Of a stretch of DNA of 64,000 nt, positions 46,871 to 56,959 are shown piece after piece. The position numbers were made by a program, and so were the translations under genes. The DNA is taken from the NCBI GenBank assembly GCA_039621445.1, contig CP154956.1, forward strand, positions 96,414,406 through 96,478,405, in the 5' to 3' direction. The notes below the pieces were generated by a model, which worked only from the letters and a program-made list of their open reading frames with translations, did not search any database and was not told the DNA's origin. Within the stretch, counting starts at the first letter, position 1; each line of letters opens with the position of its first letter. This DNA is from Euglena gracilis (lineage: Eukaryota; Euglenida; Euglenophyceae; Euglenales).

Positions 46871-47134
46871 ATTTTCGTGGCGAAACAGTTTGGCATCTGC
46901 GAGATTTTGGCATTCGGGGTGATATTAGATGGTGATTTTGGTTGGCACGTCCGCCAGGCAAGTGCCGCAGGAACCTCGGGCATGCCTTACTCACCGGCGA
47001 AGGGACAATTTTGCTTTCACGGTGGGGGTCGGGCTCACACTCACAGTCACAAGGTCTTTGTGCTTGGTCCTCGGTGTCCCTTGCGGGGGGGGGTCCCAAG
47101 AAATTTTCCTTGCGGTTTTCGTGATGATAAATAA
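46871..47134 (+). CDS. Candidate exon, 87 codons, unknown protein
   Basis: Phase-0 frame after the T-run acceptor. It reads IFVAKQFGICEILAFGVILD, then DFGWHVRQASAAGTSGMPYS, with a glycine/histidine-rich GGGRAHTHSHK segment, and stops at TAA (47132-47134). Composition is protein-like. The minus strand of the same DNA (47174 to 46722) is open for 150 codons and begins MAATRTLRRMREMFIYHHEN after a GCAG, so the coding strand is not settled. The plus-strand choice rests on the acceptor. Confidence 0.35.
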   Translation: MFVAKQFGICEILAFGVILDGDFGWHVRQASAAGTSGMPYSPAKGQFCFHGGGRAHTHSHKVFVLGPRCPLRGGVPRNFPCGFRDDK

Positions 47135-47633
47135 ACATTTCGCGCATCCGGCGCAAGGTGCGAGTGGCCGCCATCTGCTCGCCACTCCAAGTTTCGTGTG
47201 CCCGTTGCGGAAGAAAACTTTTATATTGAAAACATCACAGCGGGTGGGCAGAAAAGGGAGAGAGGGAGAGAAAACAGCAAAGACAAGCAGACCAAAAACG
47301 TGGCCTCAAATAGGAGCCCAGCCCAACGGATCCTCCATTGGTTCTTTTTTTTTGGCTGTTTAATGGCTCGAAACTCGATCAACCTGGTTGAGCTAAACTG
47401 GCGGCCTTAAATTTTAATGCGGGTTAAGGGAGGAAAAAAAAGGGAGCACCAGGCTTCGGAGGGGAAAAGGAACACTTGGCCTCTTTTGCTCCGTTTCCCG
47501 TCGCTGATGACTGCCCCCCCCCCAGCGGTGAATTGGGTTTTTCCAAATGGTGCGCAATAAAACGGTCGTGAGTTTCCCCCGACGCGGCCCGCACGCATAT
47601 GTGGCGCGCAAAAAGTGATTTTTTGGCCAATGA
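47135..47633. other. Spacer with overlapping open frames
   Basis: No splice-bounded exon chosen. A C-run/G-run hairpin is absent, and the minus strand is open for 130 codons (47799 to 47407) without further support. Confidence 0.3.
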
Positions 47634-47840
47634 TTATCAGAGAATTCCCCCCACGCAAGGCAAAATCGACGCACTCAAAAAGAACCTGCTCGGGCAAGGA
47701 ACTTTGACGCTGGACGCCCGTCTTTGGTCGAAATCTTGGACAGAAAGTCACCTGACAGCCCCGGCAACACTTCTGAAACTGTTTTGAGATATCTGGCAAG
47801 CTGGCACGGACTTAGAGATGAACTGACCGATTACACTTGA
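47634..47840 (+). CDS. Candidate C-terminal coding segment, 68 codons
   Basis: Open from the codon after TGA at 47631-47633 to TGA at 47838-47840. The frame has an arginine/lysine-rich start (HARQNRRTQKEPARAR) followed by DAGRPSLVEILDRKSPDSPG and ends VLRYLASWHGLRDELTDYT. The C-terminal part looks like a selected amphipathic helix. A different plus frame (47599-47787) is also open, so a frameshift between the two is possible. Family not recognised. Confidence 0.3.
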   Translation, partial: LSENSPHARQNRRTQKEPARARNFDAGRPSLVEILDRKSPDSPGNTSETVLRYLASWHGLRDELTDYT

Positions 47841-48126
47841 AAAAATTGGCGATAAGGGAAAAAAATGACCTCAACCCTCAACTTGTAACATCTTTTTTGG
47901 GGGGGGCATGCAAAAAATCCTCATTTTTCAGGTTCCCAAAAGCTCGGAAAACAAAAAAACCAAAATTTTTTATTCGGTGCTTTGCGCCACCAGATCTCAT
48001 TTTGGGGGCTCATTTTTGTGCGCCAAAATTGCAGTTGTAGGGTACAACGTCCGGCATGTGGTGATTGGACAGCAGGGTGGGAGGGATGAGTGCAATTTCA
48101 TTTCAGGATACACTTGTGGTGTGGAA
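47841..48126. other. Unassigned spacer
   Basis: No convincing feature. Confidence 0.3.
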
Positions 48127-48291
48127 CTATCGTCCAAGTTCTTCTCTCAGATCTTTGATTGCCTTCCGACGCCTCAACCTGTAGTGGCCACTAACTACCC
48201 CACAGTTCATACAAAACAAAACATACTCCAGGTGTTGGCACATGTGATATTCATGCCGATGGTGGTCACACTCTCCACGATAAAAGGTTTT
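48127..48291 (-). CDS. Candidate terminal exon with zinc-ribbon-like Cys/His pattern
   Basis: On the minus strand the acceptor TTTTCTTTCTTGATTCACCCAG precedes a phase-0 exon (start 48291). It begins KTFYRGECDHHRHEYHMCQH, continues YVLFCMNCGVVSGHYRLRRR, and ends LREELGR-stop at 48127-48129. Two metal-ligand clusters are visible: C8/H10/H11/H13/H16/C18/H20, then C27-x2-C30 with H36. That is compatible with a small zinc-binding fold, followed by a basic helix. An alternative minus frame through the same DNA (48533 to 48207) also contains a C-x2-CG motif (SCWNCGNACW), so an intron or frameshift may join them. The retroelement domains 1 kb to the right lie on the opposite strand. Confidence 0.35.
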   Translation of the reverse strand, partial: KTFYRGECDHHRHEYHMCQHLEYVLFCMNCGVVSGHYRLRRRKAIKDLREELGR

Positions 48292-48729
48292 CTGGGTGAA
48301 TCAAGAAAGAAAATATCCTCGGGGCAGATGAGGTACCAGCACGCATTTCCGCAATTCCAACAACTTGTGAACGCAATAATCTCGTTCTCTATAAGGGATC
48401 TTCCATTCATCCATAACCTCGTCCGACAGAGGCATTGCTGTTTTTTTGAAACAGACAGAAATGGGACAGCATGATCAATGCATACGCCTTCTTTTGAACC
48501 GATTGGGAATTTTTTCCCAATCGACCCCTTCATAGCTCACCAGCTCGTTATCAAAAACTTCTGGCATGAATAAGGAATCGACTACGGTACATCGCTGCTG
48601 AGAGAGAGATGTGACAGACAGATGGCCCCCCATGTCAGGCGAAGGGATGGGGCTTCTCACCCTTCTGCCTGAGCACATGGGGGGGCATGGGGACCTCTGC
48701 CAAGGCTGTGCTGTTTGAGGTCACCAAAA

Positions 48730-48870
48730 GGGCCACCGCAGAGACCTGCGAAGATGGCCAAAGACACGGGCCCTGCAAGAGATGCGGGAGGGCCTGTCGG
48801 TGACACTCATGCGCCACGTGGCACGACAGCTCGCAGCCAAGGACCGCGTGAAGGATGCCCTCCAACCATG
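48730..48870 (+). CDS. Candidate exon ending at a GTAAGT donor
   Basis: The frame after TGA (about 48717) reads GHRRDLRRWPKTRALQEM, then REGLSVTLMRHVARQLAAKD, and ends at codons for KDALQP. The sequence ATG-GTAAGT at 48868-48876 is a textbook 5' splice site. The arginine-rich helical composition resembles the regions that flank reverse transcriptase in non-LTR elements, but this is only a suggestion. The A/C-rich DNA that follows (48871-49190) would be intron or degenerate linker. Confidence 0.3.
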
Positions 48871-49217
48871 GTAAGTCCCAGCCTCCACCGCAGACACACC
48901 CAAAGCAAGCAAAGCCAAGACCAAAACAACCCAAAGCGCGGAGGTTCACCAGGGAAACACCCCACCCCACACCAAAAGGCGGCCACCACAAAAAAAACAG
49001 ACCAAAAAAAAAAGACCCCAGGCCACCAAAAAAAAAAACAACGCCCACACGCCGGGCCAAAGGCATCCGCCAAAAAGGCGACGGAGGGGAGTGGAGCCGG
49101 TAAAAGCGACACACACAAAGGGTAGCCCGCCCGCCCTGGACTCCAAAAAGCGACACGGAGAGAGCACGCGTGACCCCACAAGGCGGTTTTTGCCCCTCAA
49201 AAAAAAGAGAGAGAGAG

Positions 49218-49628
49218 ATGTGAATGACATCATCAAAGGCAACGACCTTCTTCACGCCATACCTCTTTCCATGGGCAGCCCAGAATGTGCAGCTTTCCGT
49301 ACGACCCTCCGTCATTGCTTTGAAGGAATAGTTGGCGGCCCTTGCACCCCTGAACAATGGGAACAGATTTGTCTCCCTATCCGGCTCGGTGGACTTGGCA
49401 TCTCTGATCCAGGACACATTCGTCTACCAGCCCGGATTGCTGGCATTGTGGAATACATCCGTCGAGGCCCTGAAACACTTGGTATTCCTTCGGCGTTCCC
49501 CAGGGCCCCCTCAGACACTTTGGTGTGCCTCCAAGAAGCATTAGCCATCCTTGGTAACGTTGCCCCACTGGTGCAATGGGTCGACGGCCTGTCACTATTG
49601 AAAGATGCTCAAAGTCCTCACCCCTCCT
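49218..49628 (+). pseudogene. Non-LTR retroelement reverse transcriptase, C-terminal (post-catalytic) segment
   Basis: The frame DVNDIIKGNDLLHAIPLSMG .. WEQICLPIRLGGLGISDPGH .. ARIAGIVEYIRRG has the layout found just after the palm/thumb of non-LTR retrotransposon polymerases, where a 'Leu-Pro-x-(R/K)-x-GGLG(I/L)' signature is followed by an alanine-rich helix. The catalytic YADD and the upstream RT motifs are absent, so the copy is 5'-truncated or broken near 49218. At 49629 the frame runs into foldback sequence and stops. The restriction-like domain expected downstream is at 49969-50411 on the same strand. Confidence 0.7.
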
Positions 49629-49813
49629 GAAACCGTGTTTGGGCCGATTTCGAGACTTTAAAAGTCTTAAATCTTCGCCCAAAACACGGTTTCAAACAAG
49701 AACAGTGTTTTGGGCCAAGGTTTGAGGGGGGCCCAGGGGCGACCACGGCGCCTTCGGCGCCGCGGTCCCCGCCCCTGGGCTCCCCCTAACTTTTGGCCCA
49801 AACACAGTTCTTG
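49629..49813. mobile_element. Two adjoining foldback units splitting the retroelement
   Basis: 49629-49693 is an imperfect hairpin (GAAACCGTGTTT..AAACACGGTTTC) and 49697-49813 is a 117-bp foldback with ends CAAGAACAGTGTTTTGGGCC and (reverse complement) CAAGAACTGTGTTTGGGCC. The inner stem is the palindrome GGCGCCTTCGGCGCC. The central words (GGGGACC, GGGGGAGCCC) recur at 59470-59555 and 59760-59800, so this is a family. They lie exactly between the two conserved retroelement segments. Confidence 0.7.
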
Positions 49814-49968
49814 ACACAAAAAATGGTGGAATGGACAGTTTTCCACGGCACGGCAAACAGTTCTAGCAAGGACCCTGCCCCCCACTGGAGAGGTGTTCTT
49901 TTGCCAAAAGTGGCCCAAATGGACATTTTGCCCCCAGTTTTTTGCATATTCACGAATTTCGCTGAATT

Positions 49969-50411
49969 TTGCGTTGGAACATTGGCATGCCGCTCACAGA
50001 AGGTGCTTTGTCGGTAAAGACATTCTGCCCAAAATGCCAAGGAAGGCTGATGACAATTCCCGCCCTAGCGATATCTTCATCCCTCACCTTGATAGTGAGG
50101 GTCCGGTCGCCATCGACGTCACCATCCGTCACACACAGACCCCAAGCAACCCTCTCAGCCGCACCGCACAACTTCCGATTTGGCAAGAAAAACAAGAAGC
50201 AAACAAACACCAAATATGACGCAACTTGTTGAGACGAGGCTGGCGCCTCACCCCGTTTGTGCTTGACTGCTTTGGCGGAATGGGGCAGCAAGGTCGTTCT
50301 CTGATGTCCACTCTCGTTAAAGCCTTGTTAGGGCAAAGGGAGAGTTGGCTTCAGCGCCAAACTGAAGCAGAAGTATGGCAAGGACTCTCACTCACCCTCG
50401 CCAAAGGTTAA
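49969..50411 (+). pseudogene. Non-LTR retroelement C-terminal nuclease-like domain, one in-frame stop
   Basis: The frame carries RPSDIFIPHLDSEGPVAIDV followed by TIRHTQTP. This is the (R)PxDI..DVT pattern of the C-terminal PD-(D/E)xK-like region seen after the RT in several eukaryotic retroelements. It continues in the same phase, past a TGA at 50217-50219, into RRGWRLTPFVLDCFGGMGQQ and ends LSLTLAKG-stop at 50409-50411. That tail also matches the 'G-W-x-L-x-P-F..D-x-x-GG' ending of these proteins. The single nonsense codon and the missing front mark it as inactive. Assignment is by motif recognition only. Confidence 0.65.
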
Positions 50412-51140
50412 ACTTTGGACGCGACGGCAGACTGACGGCAGACTGTGTAAGTGTCCTGTCGGACAACTCCGAAGCAATTCAAGGCAGTGGTGGGGCGAAC
50501 CGAGTCCACCGACCAGTGGCACAGCCTACTGGATTTGAGTGTTCGAGGGGAGGGAGGCTGTGTACAGATGGGGAAATCTCATGGACAATCTGATGGTTTG
50601 GTCATGGCACGGGTGGGGGGGGGCAAAGGATCAGCGGTGCTAGTGTAGAAGTAGAGTGAGCAGCAGTGCTAGTGAGTAGAAGAGTGAGCAGCGGTAGCAG
50701 CAATGGGGTAGGTTTGACCGGGCAGAGGAGAGGTGGAGTGGACACCGAAGCAATTTTTTTGGATAAAATATGAATTTCACAGCGAGGGCCTCGCCACGCC
50801 TTTTACCCCCCCCCCCTAGCCACGCCACCCCTCCCCCCCCTCTTTGGCCGGGACCGACCCCCCCCCATGTAAGACCCCCCCATATACCCTCACCCAGGGG
50901 TGCCACAAGGGTGGGTCGGGAGTGCCAGACGGTAGACTGGGGGGGGGGGTCCTAGGCATAGGTGTAGAAGTGGGGGGTCGGGGGGGCGCGGCCGTCCCCC
51001 CCCCCCGAGATTTTGGAAAGAATTTTTTTTGCAAAGTGTGTAATTTACTCGCCACATTTTTTTTGTTTTTTTCAATTTCTCAGACAAAGAACTCAACTTT
51101 TCATTGAACTTTTTTGCCTTTTTTTGCTGTTGGACGTCGC
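50412..51140. repeat. Low-complexity region with a short GAGTGAGCAGC tandem repeat
   Basis: GTGCTAGTG/GAGTGAGCAGC words repeat at 50636-50700, then C-rich and G-rich runs fill 50800-51005. No gene is seen. Confidence 0.6.
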
Positions 51141-51419
51141 CACCGTCTCGCCGCCCTTCGGGCGGCAGAACAAGTCCAAAACTCATGGGTCGGAGGGGTC
51201 GGAAATCTTTTTTTTTCAATTTGGGTTGTTGTTTGTGAACATTTCCACTACCGTTTCGCCGCCCTTCAGGTGGTAAACAAGAAACACAATTATGTTGACT
51301 TGGCATGTAAAATTCAAAATTGAAAGCACAGCATTTCTACTGACAAGTTTTGCTCTGGGGGTGGTTCGGGTCACGGGGGGGTCACGGGGGGGGGGGGGGG
51401 CACGGGGCAACACCACATT

Positions 51420-51640
51420 TTCGGTGGCCAAATTAGGAATCACCGAAGACAAATTTTTGGTGAAAAAATCCACAAATTAGGAATCTCCACACCTAAAATT
51501 AGGGTTTTGACACCGAATTAGGAATCACCATCCCCAAATTTGCAAAATTTATGCCTCAAAATTAGGAATCTACCTCAATTTTTTTATCAAAATAGGCATC
51601 ACCGGCCAAACTCTTTTCTGAAAATTTTTCGCCGAAAAAG
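51420..51640 (+). repeat. Degenerate AAATTAGGAATC repeats
   Basis: Loose array of the word 'aaattaggaatc(a/t)cc'. Related runs are at 52400-52720 (plus), 54825-54890, 55040-55560 (mostly inverted), 57580-57665 and 58460-58540. Confidence 0.75.
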
Positions 51641-51914
51641 GTCTTTGTTCGGGTCACGGGGGGTCACGGGGGGGGTCACGGGGGGTCACGGGGGTAACAC
51701 CCCCTCTTCTTGGGGAAGCTTTTTGGGAAAATGCATTACCGTCCAGCCGCCCTTTGGGCGGCAACTTTTTTTTTCCAGCACCGTCCCTTGCGTTGGGCTT
51801 GAATGCTTCCAAATTGTGATGGTTTTGTGCCAAAAATTGCCACGTTTTTTGTCACATTTAATGCCAAAAAGTGCTACCGTCTTGCCGTCCTTCAGGTGGC
51901 AAAAAAAATAATAC

Positions 51915-52776
51915 TGGGGGAGCACACCGTCGGCCAGCCGTGTGACTCACAGGAAAATGACCCGAGCACGCCGTCGGCCAGCCGTCGGCCAGCCGTGTGA
52001 CTCACAGGAAAATGACCCGAGCCATAGCTTGACAATACAAAAACTATTTCGCCGCAAATCTCCCGTCAGGTCATGTTCATCGTTGGTGGAGGCTGCATTT
52101 TTGCCCATCCGAGGTCATTTTTCGTCAATTTTTTGTCAATTTTGCCAATTTTGGGATTTTTTTGACCAATTTTTGACCATCACACATTTTCATTTCATCA
52201 AGCCATTTTTTTTTTTGGGTCATTCTGTAGGCATTGTGAAGGATTTTTGCCCACAAATTATTCGAATGACTAAAAATTGCTCAGTTGGTGGTCCAATTTC
52301 CACAAACTGACGAAAAAATACCTATAATGGACGGAAAAAGGCTCAAATTTTGTGTGGAACGGTTTCAAGTGACTAAAGATTGCCCAAAGTAACCCCTCTT
52401 GTAGGGCTTTGCACCCCAAATTAGGCATTAATCACTCAAAGTTAGGAATTGGCCCACCAAATCCCCTCAGAACTAGGAACCCTTTCACTCATTAGGAATT
52501 TACCGCTCAAAATAAGGCATCGGCACACCAAATTTGGGATTACCACTCAAATGTCAGTACTTTACACCCAAAATTAGGCATTTGCCACTCACAACACATG
52601 AAAATAGGAATTTGCACCTCAAAATTAGGAATTGGCACACCAAATTAAGATTTTGCCTTCCAAAGTTTGGAACAGGCACACCAAATTAGGCATTTGAAAC
52701 TCAACAAAAGCTCAACGACAGGACCTGGCTTCCGTCACGCCGTCGGCCAGCCGTCGGCCAGCCGTGTGCTCCCCCA
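51915..52776. mobile_element. 862-bp TGGGGGAGCACAC-ended element
   Basis: TGGGGGAGCACAC (51915-51927) and its exact reverse complement (52764-52776) bound a segment whose ends also carry tandem GTCGGCCAGCC words. The interior is the left arm of a longer inverted repeat. No clear TSD is seen; the flanks (AATAC.. and ..GTATT) extend the symmetry instead. No coding frame. Confidence 0.65.
51940..52735 (+). repeat. Long inverted repeat, left arm (partner about 55340-56510)
   Basis: From 'gactcacaggaaaatgaccc' through 'ggaggctgcatttttgccc' and 'tcaaattttgtgtgga' to the AATTAGG words. The right arm carries the reverse complement with two insertions (about 55776-55980 and 56277-56444). Confidence 0.85.
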
Positions 52777-52849
52777 TTGTATTGGGCCTTGTCAAGGATC
52801 TCGCCCCCCCCCCCCCCCCCCGAGAAAAATTACTTCTACACCCCTGGTC

Positions 52850-53110
52850 CTGGGTGGTCGGCCGACTACCCAATTGGTCGGCCGACTAGGCCTGGTCGGC
52901 AGCTAGTCGGCGAGACGGGGGGGGGGGTCCTGGGTCACAAAAAGGACTTAGCCCAAGTATATTGCCAACATAGAAGGGATTTTCTTATTTGAGGGGGGGG
53001 TGCGGGGGGGGGGGGGGGCGGAGCCCCCCCCCCGCCTATGCCAAAGTGAGCCACAAAAACGACTTAACCCGGGAGTATGTTGCCAACATAGAAAGGATTT
53101 TGTTATTTGA
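52850..53110 (+). repeat. AGTCGGCCGACT words and a partial copy of the 2.7-4.5 kb arm
   Basis: Contains 'acatagaagggattttcttatttg', an ACGACTTA segment and G runs, matching 2745-3005. Confidence 0.8.
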
Positions 53111-53114
53111 GGGG

Positions 53115-53770
53115 GGGGCCTCACATAGTTGATTCGAAGAGAAAAAACGTTTCTGTAAGGTTTATTCAGCATCTTAAACCAAAACACCCTGACAATTACC
53201 ACAAATTTCGACACAGATTCTGGTCGATCCGACGATCGCGTGCGTATCTCGGGCTGCGTGCAACGTTAGGGTACCAAGTTACCCCTCGATCGAAAGCTCT
53301 TTTCAACAGACGACCAGCGGTGCTCATCAAATCCTTCCACGCCGCACGGTACTCTATTTCCAAATCTGGGCCAATTTCACCAAATTTGGATATCCACCCT
53401 AATGGTCCCCAAATGGCAAAATTCATTGTCCTAGATGGTCGAAACAGTCATACCAGCACCTTAGGGCCACTTTTGCGCACTTTTGGTGACATTTTTAGGA
53501 ATGAAAGCCGGACGCCGGGTTTTGGACAAAACCGGCGTTCCTAACGCCGGGTTTTACGGACGCCGGGTTTTAGGACAGAACCGGCGTCCGTAAAACCCGT
53601 GGGGGGGGACACCGGTTCTGTCCTGAACCCGGCGTCTCAAACGCCGGTTTAACAAACTGAACGCTGGTTCGGGCAGTGGAACTGTGTTCCAGAACGCCGG
53701 TTTGGGCGGCAGCCCGAACCGACGTTCTGGAACACAGTTCCACGGGTCGAACCGGCGTTTTGGACACAGT
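53115..53770 (-). repeat. R3 family, locus 2 (inverse of 10740-11215) and CCGGTTCGGGC hairpins
   Basis: Starts with the segment 'gattcgaagagaaaaaacg' and ends with CGCCGGGTTTT words, always T/A at the position that is C/G in locus 1. It is followed by a hairpin of GAACGCCGGTTTGGGC/GCCCGAACCGACGTTC (53692-53727). Confidence 0.8.
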
Positions 53771-54332
53771 TTTCATATTAGAAGACTGTCCTTAACAAAG
53801 CAGCTTCATCCAGGCTTTTTTCTTTTAAGGTGGTGCCGGGGCGTATGCCGAAATCCGCCCCCCCCCCCCCCGGTGAAAAACAGCCTGATCAACGACGGCC
53901 TGATACATTCAAGGAAGGTACTTTGTGCTCCTGCGTCATACATTGAGGATGAGCTACACTCATCTTCCCTGTCACCTTCCTGACTCTCAACAAGGTATTA
54001 TCCCTTTGTGAATAGCCTCGTGAGCATACCGGCACAGGGAGTCACAGGGGGGTTCCCCATGTGGCCACGGCCAACAAATTTGGTTGGGGAGGAACCCACA
54101 GTCTGACAGACCCCTACCGAGTACATATGAACTTTTACCGTTTTCACTGGCCTCACGCTTCCAGCTCTATTTTTGCGAAAAGAAATGCCGGATCGTTGGC
54201 AAATGTTATAGATGGCGGGTCGAACACAATTGTGCCTTTCTGCCAGATGGGTACCACAGTTTCACCAAGCCTGTGCACCTAGCCCAGGGAAACGTCTCTT
54301 TTGTGACAACCTTTTTGTCTAAATTTTGAATT
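53771..54332 (+). other. Region with possible coding remnants
   Basis: Several frames are open. One reads GKCYRWRVEHNCAFLPDGYH and ends at TGA 54327-54329; it has four cysteines in FCEKKCRIVGKCYRWRVEHNC spacing (54165-54235). Another ends SRKVLCAPASYIEDELHS near 53980. No splice sites or family match secure either of them. Confidence 0.2.
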
Positions 54333-54830
54333 TTGAATGATTTCCAGCCAATTCTCGCATTTTCAACCACAAAAACCCATTATCATCTTGCTGTGAACCC
54401 CAATGACAGGGGGGGTCGGACCCCCCCTCTGTACAAAACCTCACTTATCACCCACCCCCCATCAAGAGTTTTTTCCCCCAGCCGCTCGAAGGGAGGCTGG
54501 ACGATGGGGGTGTATCCCCCCGCGACCCCCCCGCACCCCCCCCCCCCCCCGCGACCTACACATGGAGGGTTTCCACATCCCAATAGGACCCAAAAAAATG
54601 GGGGGTCGGCACACCCCCCCCCCTCACCGACCCCCTCGCCACGCCATTTTACCCCCCCCTCCCGCCCCTTTTCAGACCCCCTCGCCACGCCATGTCAGCC
54701 GCGCCAAAGAAAATTTTCTTGGAAAACCCCCGCGCACCCCTCCCCCCCCCCCCCTCCCGGGCCCCCCCCCCACCCCCCCCCCCCCCCCCCCCCCGCCACG
54801 GCGTGCCGACCCCTCTTGGCACCTAATTAG
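54333..54830. repeat. C-rich low-complexity region
   Basis: Runs of C up to ~15 with CGACCCCCTCGCCACGCCA words repeated (54625-54655 and 54668-54695, also 50787-50826). Proline-rich open frames here reflect composition. Confidence 0.7.
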
Positions 54831-55339
54831 GAATTCCCAAATTAGGGATAAGAGTTGCCAAAAATGTGTGGTAAATTCCTAATTTGATCTATTTTTTGGA
54901 ACCAAGAGTTCCAAAAAAAAGGTCCCATATGACGTTGTGTATGAGGTCACGCGTGACCTGCCAAAACTGCCACGTTCCCCCCGCGACCCGTACACCCCCG
55001 ATGTTGGTTTTTTTTAACTTTCGGGGGTGCAAAAATGGGTCGAAAAAAATTTGAGAGGCAAAATTCCTAATTTAGTGGCAATTCCTGATTTGGAGGAGCA
55101 AACTCCTAATTTCATGTGCAAATTCCCAACGTGACCCCCCCCTATTTGTCACCTCCCCCCCCCAATAGTCCCCCCCCCCTTGGGAGGGCAACAATTAGGG
55201 CGGGGGTTACCCATGGACCCATGGACATGTAGGGTAAATTGAGTAACCCCCCCCCCCTGATTGTCGACGAGGGGGGTCAAAACGCTCCGGGGGGGGTGCC
55301 ATATAGGGGGGTGGGGTCACTTAATTTTGAGTGGCAAAT

Positions 55340-56510
55340 GCCTAATTCAGGGTGTAAAACGCCGAAATTTGAGTGGCAATCCCTAATTTGGTGTGCCAAT
55401 TGCCTAATTGTGTGTGTGCCAAACTCCTGATTAATGAAAAGGTTCCCATTTTGAGAGACAAATGCCTAATCTAGGGGGCAATGTGAAAATTTGGATTGGC
55501 AAATGCCGAATTTTGGGTAAATTTGGTGTAAACTCCTATTTTCGGGTAGAAAATGCACAATTTTTGGGTGACATGAGAGGCAAATGCACATTTTGGGGTG
55601 AAAGTTGCTCAATTTCAGCGGTTGATGCCTAAATTTGGTTGTGGAAATGCTTCATGTTGGGTGCGAAATCTTGATTTTCAGATGTTCACTTTGAGTTTTC
55701 TTTCGAATTCTACAAGAGGAGCCACTTTGAGCAATTTTTAGTCGCTTGAAACCATTTCACACAAAATTTGAGCCTGCACAAAACAATGATCTTCAGCAGG
55801 CTACATTTCCAGCCTCCTCCCTTCAGGCAAGTGCCTGCCTGGTCGTGAGCTTCCGGGCCTTCGGCGGCGGAAGTGCCTCGGCCCAGCGCCCAGGCCCTGT
55901 TGGCCACGTGCCCTACCCCCAGGGGAGGGGGTCGGATCTGGGTGCCTGGGGGTGCTTGCCCAGGCACGCCGGGCCCCTGTTTTGTCCATTCATAGGTTAA
56001 TTTTGCCAGTTCGTTGAAAATGGGACACCGGTTGAAGAATTTTTAGTTATTCGAATGATTTGTAAACAAAAATCCTTCACAAACCCTTCACAATGACTGG
56101 AGAATGACCCAAAAATAGGCCGAAATGGTCATAATTGGTTTAAAAAAAAGTCCAAAATTGGCAAAATTGACAAAAATTGGCAAAAAATGACTTCAAATGG
56201 GCAAAAATGCAGCCTCCACCAATGATGAACATGACCTTGAAGGGAGATTGGCGGCGAAATTGCTTCTGCATTGCAAGGAGGTTTAGGCAGGGGTGGGGGG
56301 GTTGGGGGCTTCGCCCCTAAAGGAATTTCATGGAGAAACGCCACTGGTGAATTTCAACGGTGAAGTTCACCATATATTTCCAATGAAGAGGTGGGGGGGT
56401 GGGGGGTCCCGCCCAAAAACCCCAAAGTTCACCGTTTGATCTCCCAAGGCTTTGGGTCATTTTCCTGCGAGTCACATGGCTGGCCGACAGGTGGCCGACG
56501 GCCCCCCTTG
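55340..56510 (-). repeat. Long inverted repeat, right arm
   Basis: Reverse complement of 51940-52735 interrupted by a GC-rich ~205-bp segment (55776-55980, with GGTGCCTGGG/CCCAGGCAC foldback) and by the 168-bp MITE at 56277. Confidence 0.8.
56277..56444 (-). mobile_element. 168-bp MITE copy A, 3-bp TSD CAA
   Basis: The left arm of the long inverted repeat shows the uninterrupted form. Here CAA (56274-56276 and 56445-56447) flanks a 168-bp segment beginning GGAGGTTTAGGCAGG and ending GATCTCC. The interior has GGTGAATTTCAACGGTGAAG-type symmetric words and a G-rich/C-rich pair. Copy B at 62186-62353 is exactly the same length in the opposite orientation. A 3-bp TSD suggests a PIF/Harbinger-type origin (inference). 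Confidence 0.85.
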
Positions 56511-56715
56511 CACTGGATGCTCGCCCCTCCCCCCGTTTTGTGTTTGTTTCAAAATTTGTTCCGACACCGATGCTCCCCACAACCTCCAAAGTAGCGTACT
56601 TTCCCTATGACCCCCCATGACCCCCCCCAACCCGCATCATCCCCAAAGCGCGCCCTGGTGAACATTGCCCTTGCGAACATGCAGTTCACGGTTTGGGGGC
56701 CAGGCACGCTGCTCG

Positions 56716-56935
56716 GGGGGTCCAGGACCAGGGGTTTTTTTAGGTCATGGACCCCCGGGGGGGGGGAGGGGGAGAGGGTGGGTGGGTCCGGCCGAGCCCC
56801 CCCCCCCCCGGAGGGGGGTGGGATATACTTTTGGCGCCAAAGGCGCCGAAAAAGTGCTATTTTTAGCACTTTCCGCAATTTTTTGGCCATTTTTTGTGGG
56901 TCCCCCGGGACCCCCCCCCGGGGGGGCCCATGGGG
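56716..56935 (-). mobile_element. Diverged inverted copy of the 221-bp hAT MITE
   Basis: Starts CAGGGGTTTTTTTAGGTC and contains the same GGTGGGTCCGGCCGAGC and GTGGGATATACTTTT words as 43631-43851 in reverse complement. The hairpin apex is GGCGCC-AAA-GGCGCC. The far end is altered and no TSD is visible. Confidence 0.75.
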
Positions 56936-56959
56936 TGGGTGAGTGGGGGGGACCCCCTT

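Noticed and set aside
48635-49417. 260-codon minus-strand frame as a gene
   Set aside because: It lies antisense to the recognisable retroelement segment and to A/C-rich linker DNA, and its sequence is dominated by F/G/W-rich low complexity from the complement of A/C runs.
54333-54882. Proline-rich proteins in the C-run region
   Set aside because: All frames of a C-rich tract are proline/arginine-rich and stop-poor. No other evidence exists.
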